Part shown: piece by piece, positions 11,894-24,269 of the stretch
Numbering within the stretch: position 1 is the first letter of the stretch
Layout of the letters: every line of letters begins with the position of its first letter
Origin: Branchiostoma floridae
Taxonomy: Eukaryota > Chordata > Leptocardii > Amphioxiformes > Branchiostomatidae
NCBI RefSeq assembly: GCF_000003815.2
Contig: NC_049979.1
Span: 29,020,742-29,084,741, forward strand
Reading direction: 5' to 3'
DNA length: 64,000 bases
Made by a program: the position numbers and the translations under genes
Notes under the pieces: generated by a model
Seen by the model: the letters and a program-made list of their open reading frames with translations, nothing else
Told to the model about the DNA's origin: nothing
Database searches by the model: none

Positions 11894-12418
11894 AGGGGCA
11901 TTCCATTCCAGAAGGGAGTATTGTTTTGCAATAGATAATGTGTCAATGAATACATAATCAGTCGAATTTTGTGGAATTCAACTTGGGATGAATTACGTGA
12001 TGTGTGTTTTATAAAACAATAATGACACTCACTAAACCCATGCAGACCCTACCCATGCATTCCCTATACGCATAGACACTTTGTTTATCGTACACATTTT
12101 CGGAATAAATGAGGTACGCTAATCACACCGAGAAGGCAAATTGCTCATAAGATAGCAAAGAATACAAGAACAAGACGAGATTTCTTAGCGAACCTGAAAT
12201 GAGTTTTGTAACCTTACCTAAAAGTTTTGCATTGTATTCAGCCATAGGATTAATTCAATTAGAGGGTACTTGGGGAGTTTAGTAGAACATTGAATGCTTT
12301 TGAGGCATGTGGAGCAACTGGGTACTTTATCGTATAATGTGAAGTAGTATGCAGTTATCACTTCCTAAAATTGATATCTATCGGAAAATAACACTCCCGT
12401 GTGGAGTGGAATGCCCCT
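11894..12418. mobile_element. 525-bp DNA element with TTAA target duplication
   Basis: TTAA at 11890-11893 and 12419-12422 flanks ends AGGGGCATTCCATTCC (left) and GGAGTGGAATGCCCCT (right). Similarity of the arms extends inward about 45 bp (GGGAGT, then ATAGATA). TTAA duplication is the mark of piggyBac and Kolobok elements. There is no transposase ORF, so it is non-autonomous. Confidence 0.8.
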
Positions 12419-12429
12419 TTAAGTTTCTC

Positions 12430-12705
12430 ATTGGGTCGTGCCTGTTGTTGAAAGGCATTGGCTAACAGACACGAACATGTCACCGATCTGTCGCCAACAG
12501 GCGCTAATTTGTTGCCTAAGATATTGGATTTAAAAAGAAATCGCAATCGGTAAAATATCGCAAATTGGCCCGAACTAGTCACCAAAAGGTTGTGACCACT
12601 GCGAATTGTACATCTGTTTTTGTTTCGGTGGTAACACTTGGAGCCGAAACTGAGGATGTGACATTCCGGGCATGGCCATTTTGTTTGTAGGGGTCACTTA
12701 TTTTA
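12430..12705 (+). repeat. Dispersed repeat (CGAACTAGTCRCCAA family), copy 1
   Basis: CTGTCGCCAACAGGCGC, CCCGAACTAGTCACCAAAAG, GTGGTAACACTTGG and GATGTGACATTCCGGGC recur in order at 50025-50285 and 54460-54765. Confidence 0.65.
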
Positions 12706-13670
12706 CCCTTGTTTAGTGTAAACGCAAAGTTACCGCAATAAGTTTTCAACAACATGCGTGGCACGGTAGAGACACTCCCTTGAGCTTTCCACCGAAAGTG
12801 GTGATTCGTTAATCATCACTCTGTTATCAGCACCAGAGACAGAGTTCATATTCGGCTGTTCGGCCACTTCTTGCTTTTGGTTAATGGTGAAAATGTAGAA
12901 TTGTACGGGTTTAGTACTAAGCGATTTGTTATATCTTCCGAAAAGTCGGGAATGTCATCCTGCACTGCATACAGAAAAGAAATCAAACCCAATGAAAACC
13001 GTTTGACATTAGTAGCAGCGCTAGTTGACAACTTTAATTGTACTTCACTGTTTACCTCATTATTGTATACAATACATTGTTATTATCATTAGCCCTCGGG
13101 CATGAATTTACAAAATATTGTTACTGTTAAAATGCGTGAGGAATATAAGCATATGTCTAAAGGGAGAGAATATACTTCCTATATAGCAGACTAGGATATT
13201 TTATTAACATACAAAGCATCATATTTTCATTAGCAACAGTTATCACGAAAATGCACCAAACACCTTCAAGTGTTAGAAAGAAACAGAAATTTTCTTCTTG
13301 TGAGTGACTTTTACCATGTTTGATGTCATTTGGACAAGTACTACATAAGTTATGTCGATTTATTGTCCATTTTATTGCATATTTGCATACATTTGCATGA
13401 AAGAGCCCTAGATCTAAGTGGTGTCCCATCTGGACCATAGACTATTATATTATTATACCTTAAAATAATCAAGACACACCGAGGTATCGTCATTTGATCC
13501 TGGGCTAACTGTACATGTATATGTAATCCTCTATGCCTCTACTGAGTATCTCTTCTAAGACTATAAGGTCAATTGGAAGTGATAGGACAATTGACCAAAG
13601 TGCATTAGCGCTGAAACGGAGGGCCATCCATAAAACGAATTCCTAAGCAGCATGTTAAGGTTGAAAGCAT
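12706..13670. other. Non-coding, nothing recognised
   Basis: Short ORFs on both strands without motifs. Confidence 0.4.
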
Positions 13671-13682
13671 AGTATGTAATGT

Positions 13683-13752
13683 CAGGTTATGCTGCGATGT
13701 GTTGTGTTGCGTTATTTTATGTTATGCTATGTTATGGCGTTACTTTATGTTG
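13683..13752. repeat. Degenerate TGTTA/TGTTG pentamer tract
   Basis: TGTTGTGTTGCG and TTATGTTATGCTATGTTATG units resemble the cleaner array at 31991-32106. Confidence 0.7.
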
Positions 13753-13861
13753 GAAACAACATCATGGATTGTTTATAACTAGTTATTCATTACATAGGTA
13801 GGTACGTAATCTACGTAGTCACATAACCTTTCGTAGGGTCTTAGGGGCAGTTGGTTGTTCT

Positions 13862-14055
13862 ACACTGTGTCTAAGGCACGGTATTGGAAGACGGAGCACA
13901 CCACGGCCTTTTACCTCCCAACAGAAGTCATGTACCCATTCTTACATCTGAGTGGAGTGAGGAAAGCCGTGTGTAAAGTGCCTTTTCCAAGGGCACAAGA
14001 TCAGTTGCATGGCAGCTAGGATTCAAACCCAGGACCTCTGTGATCATAATTGCTA
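13862..14055 (-). repeat. tRNA-derived SINE, 5' part
   Basis: Minus-strand B-box GGGTTTGAATCC at 14019-14030 is followed by CCCTTGGAAAAGGCACTTTA and ACTTCTGTTGGGAGGTAAA. Confidence 0.8.
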
Positions 14056-14524
14056 AAAAAATCTATAGTTACCATCCACACGACACCACATATTACTAGG
14101 TAGAGTAACATCTATATGAAAATAAGAAAGAAGAAGAGTACTCTTCTTAATACCCGTCTTATAAATGCAACCCAACTACACGGACACACTTGTGGGTGTG
14201 AGCAGCCCAAAGGTCGAAAGTACTTTTTTCTTTATATTTCTTCTTCATATGGAAATCCAGGGTTGGCCAGTTGCTGTGATTCTGTTACAGGTCTATTCAA
14301 TCCTTCTAATGCAACCTCGGCGCCAAAGCTCATGACATCTTCAATTTGGTCCGGCCTCTCTTGAAGACGACACGCTTTCACAAACGATAAATAGTAACGT
14401 AGGTTATTTATGGATGTATGGATGGATTTCCGGGCGAAGTGTCAGACATCGGCCCACGGCGCGTTTCTGTTGTGGGTTGTGTTATATTACGTCTGACACA
14501 TAGCTCAGTATCAAGGGTAGGGGG

Positions 14525-14840
14525 GCTATGTGTGGTCGTATGGCGTAATGGGAAAGTGTTCGGCTTTGAATCAAGTTGTCCCGGGTTTAAAATTTGAATT
14601 CTACCATGTCACCGATCTTGTGCTCGACTTTGCACGACCTTCCTCACTCCACCCAGGTGTAAAAATGGGTGCCTGACTTCGGTTTGGAGGTATAAGTTCG
14701 AAGGAAGGGCCCCACCCTCCAATACCGCGCCGGAGAAATTATGGAAAAGGCTATGGGAAAACCTTCAATTTGTCCTTTGTATGTGGTTACTAGAGTGCAG
14801 TTCTACATTGTCCTCTGTCTTTGAAAGCAAATGAAATAGA
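14525..14840 (+). repeat. tRNA-derived SINE with 3' tail
   Basis: Degenerate B-box (GGGTTTAAAATTTG), then CTCACTCCACCCAGGTGTAA, GACTTCGGTTTGGAGGTATA, CCTCCAATACCG and the tail CCTTTGTATGTGGTTACT to TTGTCCTCTGTC. It shows the full-length layout. Confidence 0.8.
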
Positions 14841-14979
14841 CGTAGTAGGGGGTACATGGCAGCCAAATACGTAAACTATCCACCGCAAACTATTGCAGCT
14901 TTCTCTTATCATCAAAATTTGCGAACTTGCCCTTCGCATGTGACTGACTCGGTTACGAGTCGATCGTTGAAAAGTGCAG

Positions 14980-15115
14980 GAACATGGCGGGAAACTGAGG
15001 AGCCCCATACATCACGTCACGCGTCGTCTGAGGAGACGACTCTGACGCGCCAACACGTCTGCCCACCTGCGCGGCACAGCCACAGCCTTCCAACCCAATT
15101 TTCCCGCGCATTCAT
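14980..15115. promoter_or_regulatory. GC-rich stretch with two E2F-like sites
   Basis: GGCGGGAAA at 14986-14994 and TTTTCCCGCGC at 15099-15109 are inverted E2F consensus matches. TCACGTCACGCG (CRE-like) and the hairpin GTCGTCTGAGGAGACGAC lie between. It resembles a promoter core, but no gene that I recognise adjoins it. Confidence 0.35.
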
Positions 15116-15200
15116 CAATATATTCCCTCCCCCTAAACTGTGCTAATGCACGCACCGTTTATATTGCACGCCAGGAAGGCAACGTCGTTCACATTTTGCC

Positions 15201-15610
15201 TAAGTAAGCTAGCGACACAGTTTTAGATCACTGGTCTTGGATTTCCAAAGAGAAAACAATGGCTAGATTAAAACTTAAAGCTAGTTGAAGGAAATAATAG
15301 TCAGGCGAATACGTGATAGTTAGGTAGCGTTGAATTGGGCAACATATGTGCTTCTGGGAACCGGTTTGAGCGAGTTCGCTTGTCAGAAACGCAGGAAAAC
15401 AAACAAAGTCGTCCATGTTTAACCCAAGTAAGCTAGCGACACAGTTTTGGGTTGCTGGTATAAGATTTCGAACGAGTAAACAATGGATAGATTAAAAGAT
15501 AAGTAAAGGAAACAATAATCACACGAATACGTGACATTCAGCTAGCCTTGTATGGGGCAACATATATGCTTTTGCGAGCCTGCTACGTTTGAGCTAGTTC
15601 ACTTGTAATC
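15201..15610. repeat. Tandem duplication, about 225-bp period
   Basis: TAAGCTAGCGACACAGTTTT begins both halves (15205 and 15429). CGAATACGTGA, GGGCAACATAT and GCTTYTG follow in the same order, with about 75-80% identity by eye. Confidence 0.85.
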
Positions 15611-15624
15611 GTGTAGTTAAAGCT

Positions 15625-17475
15625 TGTTTGCAATTATGAAGCTCTGATCATTTTCAGGCAAAAATGTACATTTGTAGCATTTTCAATCACAAAGATAGCA
15701 AAAACATACGTAGGAAACAAAACATAGTAAGCAAAATTTCATCTATGTATAAAGAAATGCACTAAAGACAAGTCAGTAGTCTGCATAACGGCTATTCTAC
15801 CAGTATTGTGTATTTGTTGTGTCTAATATTTGCGTGTGATTTTTATCAGAGCTTAGATCTTTCTTGTTTGTTTTTATTTGTTTGTCTGTTTTGCATACCC
15901 GGTAATAAACAACCCCATGACGCCTAACACTCCAGGTTTGCACTGAACAGTACAAGCCGCATATCCGGACAGATTTATTTGATCCACTCACACCGGGAAG
16001 GTCCCCTACTCTTTTCGATAAGTGCAGTGGATTCTTTAACGTTCTCGAGGTGTGGCTCTCCCCAAACACAGGATTGTTTTAAAATCATTTTTAATTAGAT
16101 AAAATCCATTATTTTCTAATTACTACAGATCATTAGTAGATATCCATATGCGAGAACGATAGTTTGCAGCTTTCATCATTATGCACATGAAAAACATAGC
16201 ATCATTGCAGTGGTATGAACCAAAGTGCTGTAATTTCTCATAGAAAAAATAATCTTCCGGACAATAAAACCTGATGATGTCATCCATATGGTTAAAAAAT
16301 CATTGTTAGAATTCTTTCATGCCCATCTATCAATAATCGTTCTATTCTTTCTTAATTCATTGATGAGAAAACAGTTGAACGTCAACATGCCTATTTAGCC
16401 AGGTAGGAAACGTTAACGTCATATCTGAGGGACTATCTTAGATTATTCAAAATAGTGTCCAAAACCACACCAAGCTTTCTATTGTTAACAAACCTACACA
16501 AGATATTCTGCCTATTAATATCATCGAATTGATCTATTATAGAACATATGGGACGTGTCATTTTCAACTGTCTTCAATGAAAAAGTCGAACGTAAAAAAT
16601 AGTAACGTAGATTTAGTATCCTATTCTGTAACGTATATACAATATTTGAATGTTAGTATTTAGATTATTCTCCTGCATTTAGACCACACTTAATTATCGT
16701 TTCATGCGTATTTGATTTTTGTTTACTTGAAATTAGCCCCATGGGCATGCATTTGCAATAAAGCATCATCATTATTACCTTTGACTGTAAATACAACGTT
16801 CACGTTTCTTTTGTTGTAAGTTGGTGAACGTTTTTGCGTGTGTACGTGTCTTGCATGACTGCACGCTTTCTTCATGTCCTCATATTTACACATAATACCC
16901 ACGGCAATCCCTCTGAAGATTAGCACTGCAAAAGGGAGTAAACATCATAGGCCTGACTTAATCCGTTTATCTTCGGTCGTATAATAAATGTTTTGCGCGT
17001 CAAAAACATAATACGCAGTTATTGCCTCAACTAGATTGCTATGGATGTTCATATGCACTAGATATAATAAATCGTTAAGTACATTCGACAACAGCGGATA
17101 TGCAATGCGTTTAGGCCTAAAAATGTTGTTATTTTTCCTAAATTGGTCCTTAAAATTAGTGTCGGTAAGCAGGGATTGTCTTATTCATTTATTATACTAT
17201 GCTTATCATTTTTTAGATTTTGGTCGACATAATCCAACAAATACACTGTCAGTTTAACAATGCGAAACTGAAATGACTCGAGAGACACATTCTTCTAAAT
17301 CGTATCTTAATTATACAGGTGTATCATTATGGAGTGTTAACAAGAAAGGGGGTCTAAGTTTGGGGTCTGAGTAATGCATTCATGGGAATATGGAAAACTA
17401 GAAAATGCACTACAAAATATAAGGAAAACGTGCTGATATTAAGTGTAACAACAAAGACAAAAGCATGCCTTGCAT
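15625..17475. other. AT-rich non-coding
   Basis: No gene or matched repeat, apart from a short ATGGATGACATC match (minus strand) near 16275. Confidence 0.4.
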
Positions 17476-17477
17476 GT

Positions 17478-17700
17478 AACACCTTTCTACTCGGGGTAAC
17501 CTATATCCGTTGATTTTCTAAACAGGGTATTTAGGGATATCAATGTCAATATCAAAATATCAAATGACGGTGGTTTCAAGGTGCAAAGTTTTCAAAGTTT
17601 GAAACCACCGTCCGTCGACTAGATAGACGTCCTTAAATACCCTCTGCTATAAAAACAACGGATAAAGGTTACCTCGCGGATAAAGGTAAACTAGCGTTAA
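17478..17700. mobile_element. Fold-back MITE (GGTAACCTATATCC family), copy 3
   Basis: The arms are GGGGTAACCTATATCCGTTG and CAACGGATAAAGGTTACC. The centre (17566-17612) is a near-perfect hairpin with GACGGTGGTTTCAA facing TTGAAACCACCGTC. Confidence 0.9.
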
Positions 17701-17884
17701 TGATATACATGATCAAAGGCAACGGCACTCTTAATTGCCGCACCAATCAGCATAACGGTGTCTCAAGGTGATGGGTAATTGATGGTAAATCACAGCAGAG
17801 CCGGCGCGCCCTTCCCCCTTAGCGTATCATTAGGCCTAGGAAAAATGTTGTTTCTAGTAACCCCATTGACAATAGCGAAACCCT

Positions 17885-18310
17885 ACCGACTAGGGGTGGA
17901 AACCGGTACAGAAAATTCAAGTTCATATATACGGTTCAGGTCCCGGTCTGAACCTGAACCTGGAACTTAGGAACCTATTGTCTGTGGAAACTTGTGAACG
18001 GGCGATACTCATAACAATGGTCCAATTTTCTACAAAGGAATCTATTTGGCGGAAAATCCGATTTCCACTTGAGTTTTTACGATATTGTCTTCATGTAAAC
18101 TCTGTAAGTTTGACAGTAGAAAATATGGTAGAAATGACTATTAACTCTTCTCAACTTCAGTCTTGTTATTTTCTTAAACTGGTAAGCGCCAAAACGTGTA
18201 ATCCCCTGCTATTATCTGGTCATTTTCTACTTGGTCCAAAATCTGGTCCACTTATTTTTCCTAGCCTTTATTTCGGAAGGCAACCTTTATTTCGGAAGGA
18301 GATCGCAAAA
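17885..18310. repeat. Probable DNA-element remnant (ACTAGGGGTGGAAACCGG end)
   Basis: It starts with ACTAGGGGTGGAAACCGGTA, then a GGTTCAGGTCCCGGTCTGAA block. The stretch 18205-18255 matches 59862-59905. No clean second terminus was found. Confidence 0.4.
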
Positions 18311-18813
18311 TAGAAAAAAATAAATGAGAGAATCACTAGATACCGACTAAAATATTTTCAGGACCGAAACCAGAAACAAAACTTTTTGCGGCCGTGCCTT
18401 AGCTTGCGGATTGATTTTAAAATTGATGGTGCAAACCACTAAATGTTTTACGGTGATCTTGCAATTAATGATAAATATGCTTTAAAATCTTAATGCGCAA
18501 CGATTCAGCTTCAGGCCTCAACCATTTCAGTCCGAGACAGAGAATATATTCTGATTATACGTCCACTGGTGGTGTTCAATTGCACGTAAAGATATCACAC
18601 CTGGCTTGAAACCCATTTTTGCAGCTTGTTCATAAATTCCAAACTGCTCCGTATCTCTAGTCTTCCAGTCTGTATTGTCTGTAAAAGGAGAGTGTTTCAC
18701 TGCGCAGTTGGTCGTCCACTGGTGTAATAATGCCGGCCTTCCCACGCAAAGCCCTCGCGAGACAATTCATCAAACAATTCTATACGTACATGTAGGTACT
18801 AGGTACAAACTAA

Positions 18814-19052
18814 GGGTGGACTCTCACTGCACTTGGGGCACCGATGCGGCACTGCGGGGTTCGTTCACTGCGGCACTGTTTTGTTATTTTTGCTTGTTTT
18901 AATAATCTAGATATTGCGTAATACGTAAAAGTATGATTTAGAAGACAACAAAATACACAAAACGGAAGAAAATTCTTTATCTCTGAAATTCCTTGAGTCA
19001 TCTACGAAAACCCGCAGTGCCACACAGGTGCCCCAAGTGCAGTGATAGTCCA
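18814..19052 (+). mobile_element. MITE (GGCACTGCGGGG family), copy A
   Basis: Ends are GGTGGACTCTCACTGCACTT and AAGTGCAGTGATAGTCC. Inner TIR parts are GGCACCGATGCGGCACTGCG and GCAGTGCCACACAGGTGCC. The 240-bp AT-rich interior has TACGTAAAAGTATGA and CTGAAATTCCTTGAGTCAT. Confidence 0.88.
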
Positions 19053-19608
19053 ACTAAAGTCAAAACAACAGAGACCATGAAACCATGAAATGTCCGGTTA
19101 ATTCAATATTACATGCACGTCTTATGTTCAACAATGGTGCTTCTAGACATCAAAACCGATAATTACAAAGTCAGCGTTTCTTTTGTGGTGCTTTTTTCCT
19201 TTGCGGTCTTTCAAACGATTGATGTTCAATCTCTGAAGAAAATTCTATTTGTGATGAAAGGAAAGAAGCGTTTAGTTGGGTTCGCTCAGAAATAACGTAG
19301 CAGTTTAGAACACAGGGTAGCCGTATTCTTCTGAGTACGTAATCAATAAAATCAATCGATCCAACAATTCTTCCTTCAAATAGTTGATAATTGAAATAAA
19401 AACCTAGCCGGTTCAACGGATTACCAAACAGAATGGAAGCACCAATTACCAGTCACTACATGAATACTTCATCGGTACAATCCAAAATTGAGTTTGGAGG
19501 AGGTTTTTGTGTGATTTAACGAATTTATCTGTCACTACAGCAGTGTAAATGTATTAGTACATTCACGTGTGATTCTTAGCGTCTACTGCGGTACAAAGAG
19601 CTTGGATA

Positions 19609-19857
19609 TTATCCCAAAATTTGTATAAGTCGATCTTGTTTTCTATATGATTTATAGTACATTATCGTGCCTACACATGCCATTCTTTCGGCGTAACTTC
19701 TAGCCATAGCTCTACTTGGCAAGTACGCACACATCACTGGGTTTGCACGGCTTTCATTTTTGTAGTCAGCGTAAACATCTACGTTCACACCTGGCAACAA
19801 TAGAGCTGTTATACATATGATGGATAACATAAGCTCCGCACCGGAGAACGGCATCAT
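19609..19857 (-). other. Candidate small secreted ORF, 82 codons
   Basis: The predicted product begins with a plausible signal peptide (MMPFSGAELMLSIICITALL, then LPGVNV), followed by about 55 residues with two Cys. It matches no family that I know, and no splice sites or promoter support it. It could be chance. Confidence 0.2.
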
Positions 19858-20307
19858 TTACACTGCCTTATCGAACCCACCGCATGGCACAATTTGAGGA
19901 TTTTCAAAATCCCCGAGCAGTATTTAATTGAGCATCACGGATAAATGGCCGTCTAATCGCGAAACGTGTTAGAGAGCGGGCATACGTGGTGTAATTTGTG
20001 GCGTGACTGACTTGTTTCCGTTCGCCGTCACACAGGGACGCCATTTTACAATATCTGTCAGGCTGCCAGGTTCGTGGATTTGACGGGCTCAATGAATTGG
20101 CTTCTTGATGCGAGCGATATGCTTCCATAATGTGCATTAGCCTATAGGCCATGGTGTTACATGATAAGCTTCATGTAGCATACGATGGAAAACTGCATTG
20201 TATATGTCGGAGTTTTGACATGATGTATGTTTCTGTGTTCTTTTATTCTTTGGTGTTGGGCTGAGGCATCTAGGTTTGTTACTTTTGCAATGAAGGTTGT
20301 CTTTTTC

Positions 20308-20356
<49 letters not shown>

Positions 20357-20460
20357 CTTGGGTATGTGTGTATGTGGGGGGGGGGTGTCTGTGTGTGTGT
20401 ATGTGTGTGTGTGTGTGTGTGCATGTGTCTGTCAGTCTGTCTGTCTGTCTGTCTGTATGC
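20308..20460. repeat. Compound (TG)n / G-run / (GTCT)n microsatellite
   Basis: (TG)n, TATGTG units, a nine-G run, more (TG)n and then several GTCT units. Confidence 0.97.
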
Positions 20461-20924
20461 GTGTCAACACGATAACTCGTGAAGGTCTGGACTCTGCATG
20501 GTTTGTCTTGATATTTGGTGAAGGTATGAGGTCGTGGAACTCTAGTTTCATCAGAATTTTCCATGTCTCGTTAAACCTCTCTACTTCTATTTGTGACTAC
20601 GTGAATAATACTTGCTTGGCCTTTCTTGAGGCCTTTGTACAGATTCCTCTAAAGGAGACTCATTTCCTCGATACAGGATACAAAAATCTCGTCGTAATCT
20701 AGCCCAGGGGTATGAATGTGTAAATGTATGTCTATATGAAACAATGTGTAGCATGCAAAACAGTAATCAGGACGTCCCCAGCTAGAGATAGCGATAAAAG
20801 CAGCTATTTTACAGCAGTAAAGAGCATAACACAGTGCTGATAATGAGCTGGAAATGTTGGTAACACATACAGACAGGGAACAGGGCAAAAGGCTAGGAGG
20901 CACAAACCTACTCAATATCTACCT

Positions 20925-21065
20925 AACATCAAACGCTGTCTGCCACCAAAAAATCAAGACAATACATGTAACATGTCTAGGACAAAAGATACAAAAACCA
21001 AAAGTTATCTGAACCAACAATAGGGCTGCGAGCCAGTCACCCTGGTATGCAAAGGCTCCCGAATG
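20925..21065. repeat. Unclassified dispersed repeat (GCATGTCC family), copy 3
   Basis: GTCTGCCACCAAAAAATCAA, ACATGTCTAGGACAAAAGAT and CAAAAACCAAAAGTT follow the family order. Confidence 0.6.
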
Positions 21066-21409
21066 AACCATTAAAACATTACGAGACACGATAAAGCCTA
21101 GTGGTAAATACACTTTATCTGGTCGTCGGAGTCAGAGTACTCCAAAACGACACCTTTGAGAATCTGATACCATTCACCCATGCCGACACGACTTTCTTTC
21201 ATATCTTTAATATAGCAATTCTACCCAATCGTAACCCTTGCTGGCACAACGGTCTACAGATTACCCTGTTGTTTCGGGGTTAGCAAGGTATATTCTTACA
21301 TGGAAGGGTTGCTTTTCCTTCCCCTATAAGGCTAAGGTCCCAATTGGAAAAACTTAAAATGAACCCGGGACCCGGTAACAAATAGACGCCGTGACCTACC
21401 CGTGGAGGG

Positions 21410-21562
21410 CGTGGTCTAATCTCGAATCAGATCCACGCTGCGTAATGTTTAGTATCAAACTTCCCTTCGGTGCCCGTTTGACTCCTTTGGCCGGCTACAC
21501 TCCTTGGCCAGCTTTGATACTATCTTATGGCACCGTAGGATCTGCTTGGAGATTAGGCGTCG
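21410..21562. mobile_element. Short inverted-repeat element (GTCTAATCTC ends)
   Basis: GTGGTCTAATCTCGAATCAG (left) faces GATCTGCTTGGAGATTAGGC (right), and inner TTTAGTATCAAA faces TTTGATACTATC. About 150 bp; no ORF of its own. Confidence 0.6.
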
Positions 21563-21837
21563 TCAGGAGTACCCCCGGTATCCGGCAGTATTTGTGGTCT
21601 CGGAGCCCGGCTGAGGCTACATCCCTGACTGGCACCAGTGCAATTGTGATCTAAGCCTTAACGTGTTCATGGAACCCCCATTTCATGTCTTTTCAGGGAA
21701 AAAAGGGTGCAGCCCCCAATGACCCCAAGACTCGAACCAGGGCATCCCAGTTACCAACTAAGTGAAACTAGGGGCTGTGAGATGGTTTATTCACAGGTGC
21801 ATCCCTCCTACCGGGAACAAAATGAAAGCCTTGTATA

Positions 21838-21970
21838 AGACTAACGTCACATTTCAGTCGACTCTTCTCTTTACCTCATGTGTGTAGTTTGGTGTCTTTT
21901 ATATCATGTTTTCCGTTCCCGAAATCTGCCCGGCCGGGCCCCGTTTTGGAAATGTGACGTAGGCCTGAAG
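21838..21970. mobile_element. MITE (GGGCCCGGCCGGGC family), partial copy
   Basis: The right end CCCGGCCGGGCCCCGTTTTG, then AAATGTGACGTAGGCC, and the interior TTTTATATCATGTTTTCCG match the copy at 54904-55108. The left GC-rich arm is missing. Confidence 0.75.
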
Positions 21971-22500
21971 CAAAAACAGACACCTTGTCGCTCTCGCTTG
22001 AACGAGTCCCAACCTTTAGACCGTTGTCTCCTGGAGGAGCTGTTCATCACATCCTGATAACCCCCATCAAGCTCTGCCAGCCGACGTCCAGTGATTCAAA
22101 TCTGAAACTAAATCACACTAAATCCTTTTGGTCATCTCTGACCAAGGTTGAACGAGACCGAAGGGAGATGTTTAGGCGCAGAGAAAAGCCTTGCGGTCCA
22201 TTAACATCAAGGCGTCCACAAAGAATAATAAACTCCTTACAACACACAAGGAGATCCTTTTGAAAACCCAGTGGATTGGTTCATACTTTAGGAGATTACG
22301 ATCAAAGAAAACTGCCGAAGCAAGTACGATTTGGAACGCATCTGCGTCTGCAGGGCGACTTAGGCTTCTTCTTTGACCCGCAAGTGTCTGGCAAGCAAAA
22401 TGTGACGTAAGAAAGAGGGCAGTGAAGGATCGAGCTTCTTGAAGAAAGATTCAAGGAGCTAAAACAGAGGCTACTGTATAAAAAATCATCAGGTACTCGT
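21971..22500. other. Non-coding, unmatched
   Basis: Overlapping 60-92-codon plus-strand frames (21985-22376) show no motif that I recognise. Confidence 0.35.
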
Positions 22501-22599
22501 AGTTTGCTTACTTTCTAAAATATTCCTTGTTGCGTGTAATGCAAACGTGAAGCTAATTAAGGTCATTGCGAAAAGTCTAGCAATCAAACACCACAATAA

Positions 22600-22875
22600 C
22601 AAGATGCTAGATTGCCCAAACCTACACCTCTGCTTCCTCGTATGACAGGCTATCTGTCACCAAAAATTAAGACCATGTCCAGGTCAAAAGATACAAAAGA
22701 CAGAAGTTTTGCTGCAGTACCAAGGTCACACACCAGGGAGCCCAAAATTGGCATTGACCTTCGTCTTCCCAACACATACCAAATATCATTACAATCCATC
22801 CAGAGGTTCCAAAGTTATGCTGGCCACAAATGTCCCGAAACGCAGATACACAGACACACCGAAAACTGTACCTCA
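22600..22875. repeat. Unclassified dispersed repeat (GCATGTCC family), copy 4 (best preserved)
   Basis: ACCATGTCCAGGTCAAAAG, CAGAAGTTTTGCTGCAGTAC, CCAAGGTCACACACCAGGG, TACCAAATATCATTACAATC and GGTTCCAAAGTTATGCTGG appear in order. Confidence 0.7.
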
Positions 22876-23159
22876 ATTTTTCATTGAGGTAATAAGAGTA
22901 GTGGTAGCGGTATACGTATTGCCCTGGGCAGTGCAGGGCAATACACATGAGTATTGAGCATCCCACCTGTGTACTTACTAGCTATCGTCCCTGATAGTGA
23001 TGGATTTGTTCCCAGAGTAACGTGGTCAGCCAAGTCGCTGGTGGTTTATGTTTATTTGGCTTCAGTGCCCCCGAATCGGGAGGTAGGTACAATCGATCAC
23101 GCTGTGTTATTGGTACGCGGAATTAGAAGGACGAATGATAGAGTCAGGATATTCGATCT

Positions 23160-23186
23160 TGTGTGTGTGTGGGGGGGGGGGGGGCA
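23160..23186. repeat. Short (TG)n plus poly-G tract
   Basis: TGTGTGTG is followed by about 13 G. Confidence 0.9.
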
Positions 23187-23189
23187 CAC

Positions 23190-24225
23190 GAAATGGGGAC
23201 AATTTTGATGACCTTGCCAAGATGCTTTGACTCTGGGTACACAAGAATACATCATGATCACATGTAGTCCAATCCGTCACCAGGGAGGATAACACAGTAG
23301 GACCTCTCCATAGGAAAGCATGTAAAAATATACAAGGCTTCAGAAAAGTACTAACCCTACTTTCAATCTTCATTTTTTTTTCTCCACCAGACAGTCACAA
23401 GGGTCATCTCTATACGATTAAGAGAAAAAATGATTGACTCAAACTTCGAGGAATGCTCGCTCTATGAAAGAATGACCCACCCGTATGACCCGCCAACTGA
23501 AAGCCTTCTGCATTTCAACCTAACTGCCAAACTGAGCAAATTTTTACCAACATGGCAATGCTTAGACCCTACCTGTTCCTTCTAACCCAAAATGTCTCCA
23601 GGTTGGGCCAGATATTTCAAGGGATTTTCAAGGATTTTGTGCCTTCTACTGTGCTACTCAACTCTGACGTCTACCCACCAATTGTTTTTTTTTTCTTTTA
23701 TAGTCCTCTTTTGGTGCTCATTTGCAACCGGCAACAATGCATTACAAAGATTGAGGACAAGCATTACAGTAATGTATGGTAAGACCAGTTATCGTGTGGA
23801 GCTATGCGGGACATTGTGATTTAAAGGGGACAGCGTACGGGGTAGGGGCAGCCGTAAGAGATAATTCTTGCTGAGTGAGCCCGCTTGATGGAAACGACCA
23901 TAAACTGCTCCCATCCTTGACGATTTCAATCCAGACCTACCTAAATACCAGATGGCCTGTTTATTCTTAGATTTCACCCAAATGAACGTCGTGTAAAATG
24001 TTACTGATTGATATGTCAAAATAACAAACACTATCTTCATTTATAGCAGTTTGGCATCGACACCCGTAAGGCGTGAGGAGTGTTGATATTCCGCATATAT
24101 ATATAGCACAGAATGTACATTTTTTACATGTACACCAAATACGGAAAAACAAAAAATATTGGGAAGTATAGTAAAAGCCACAAATATGAATTTATCAAAT
24201 CCTGTATACTCAATATCAATTCGTA
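23190..24225. other. Non-coding, nothing recognised
   Basis: A weak direct repeat (TCCAGACC..., AATACCAGATGGC) at about 23930 recurs near 24235. Confidence 0.35.
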
Positions 24226-24269
24226 TCGATATATCCAGACCAAACTAAATGCCAGATGACTTTTTTTTC

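Noticed and set aside
20137-20702. 100-135-codon Cys/Val or His/Thr ORFs
   Set aside because: Microsatellite translation again.
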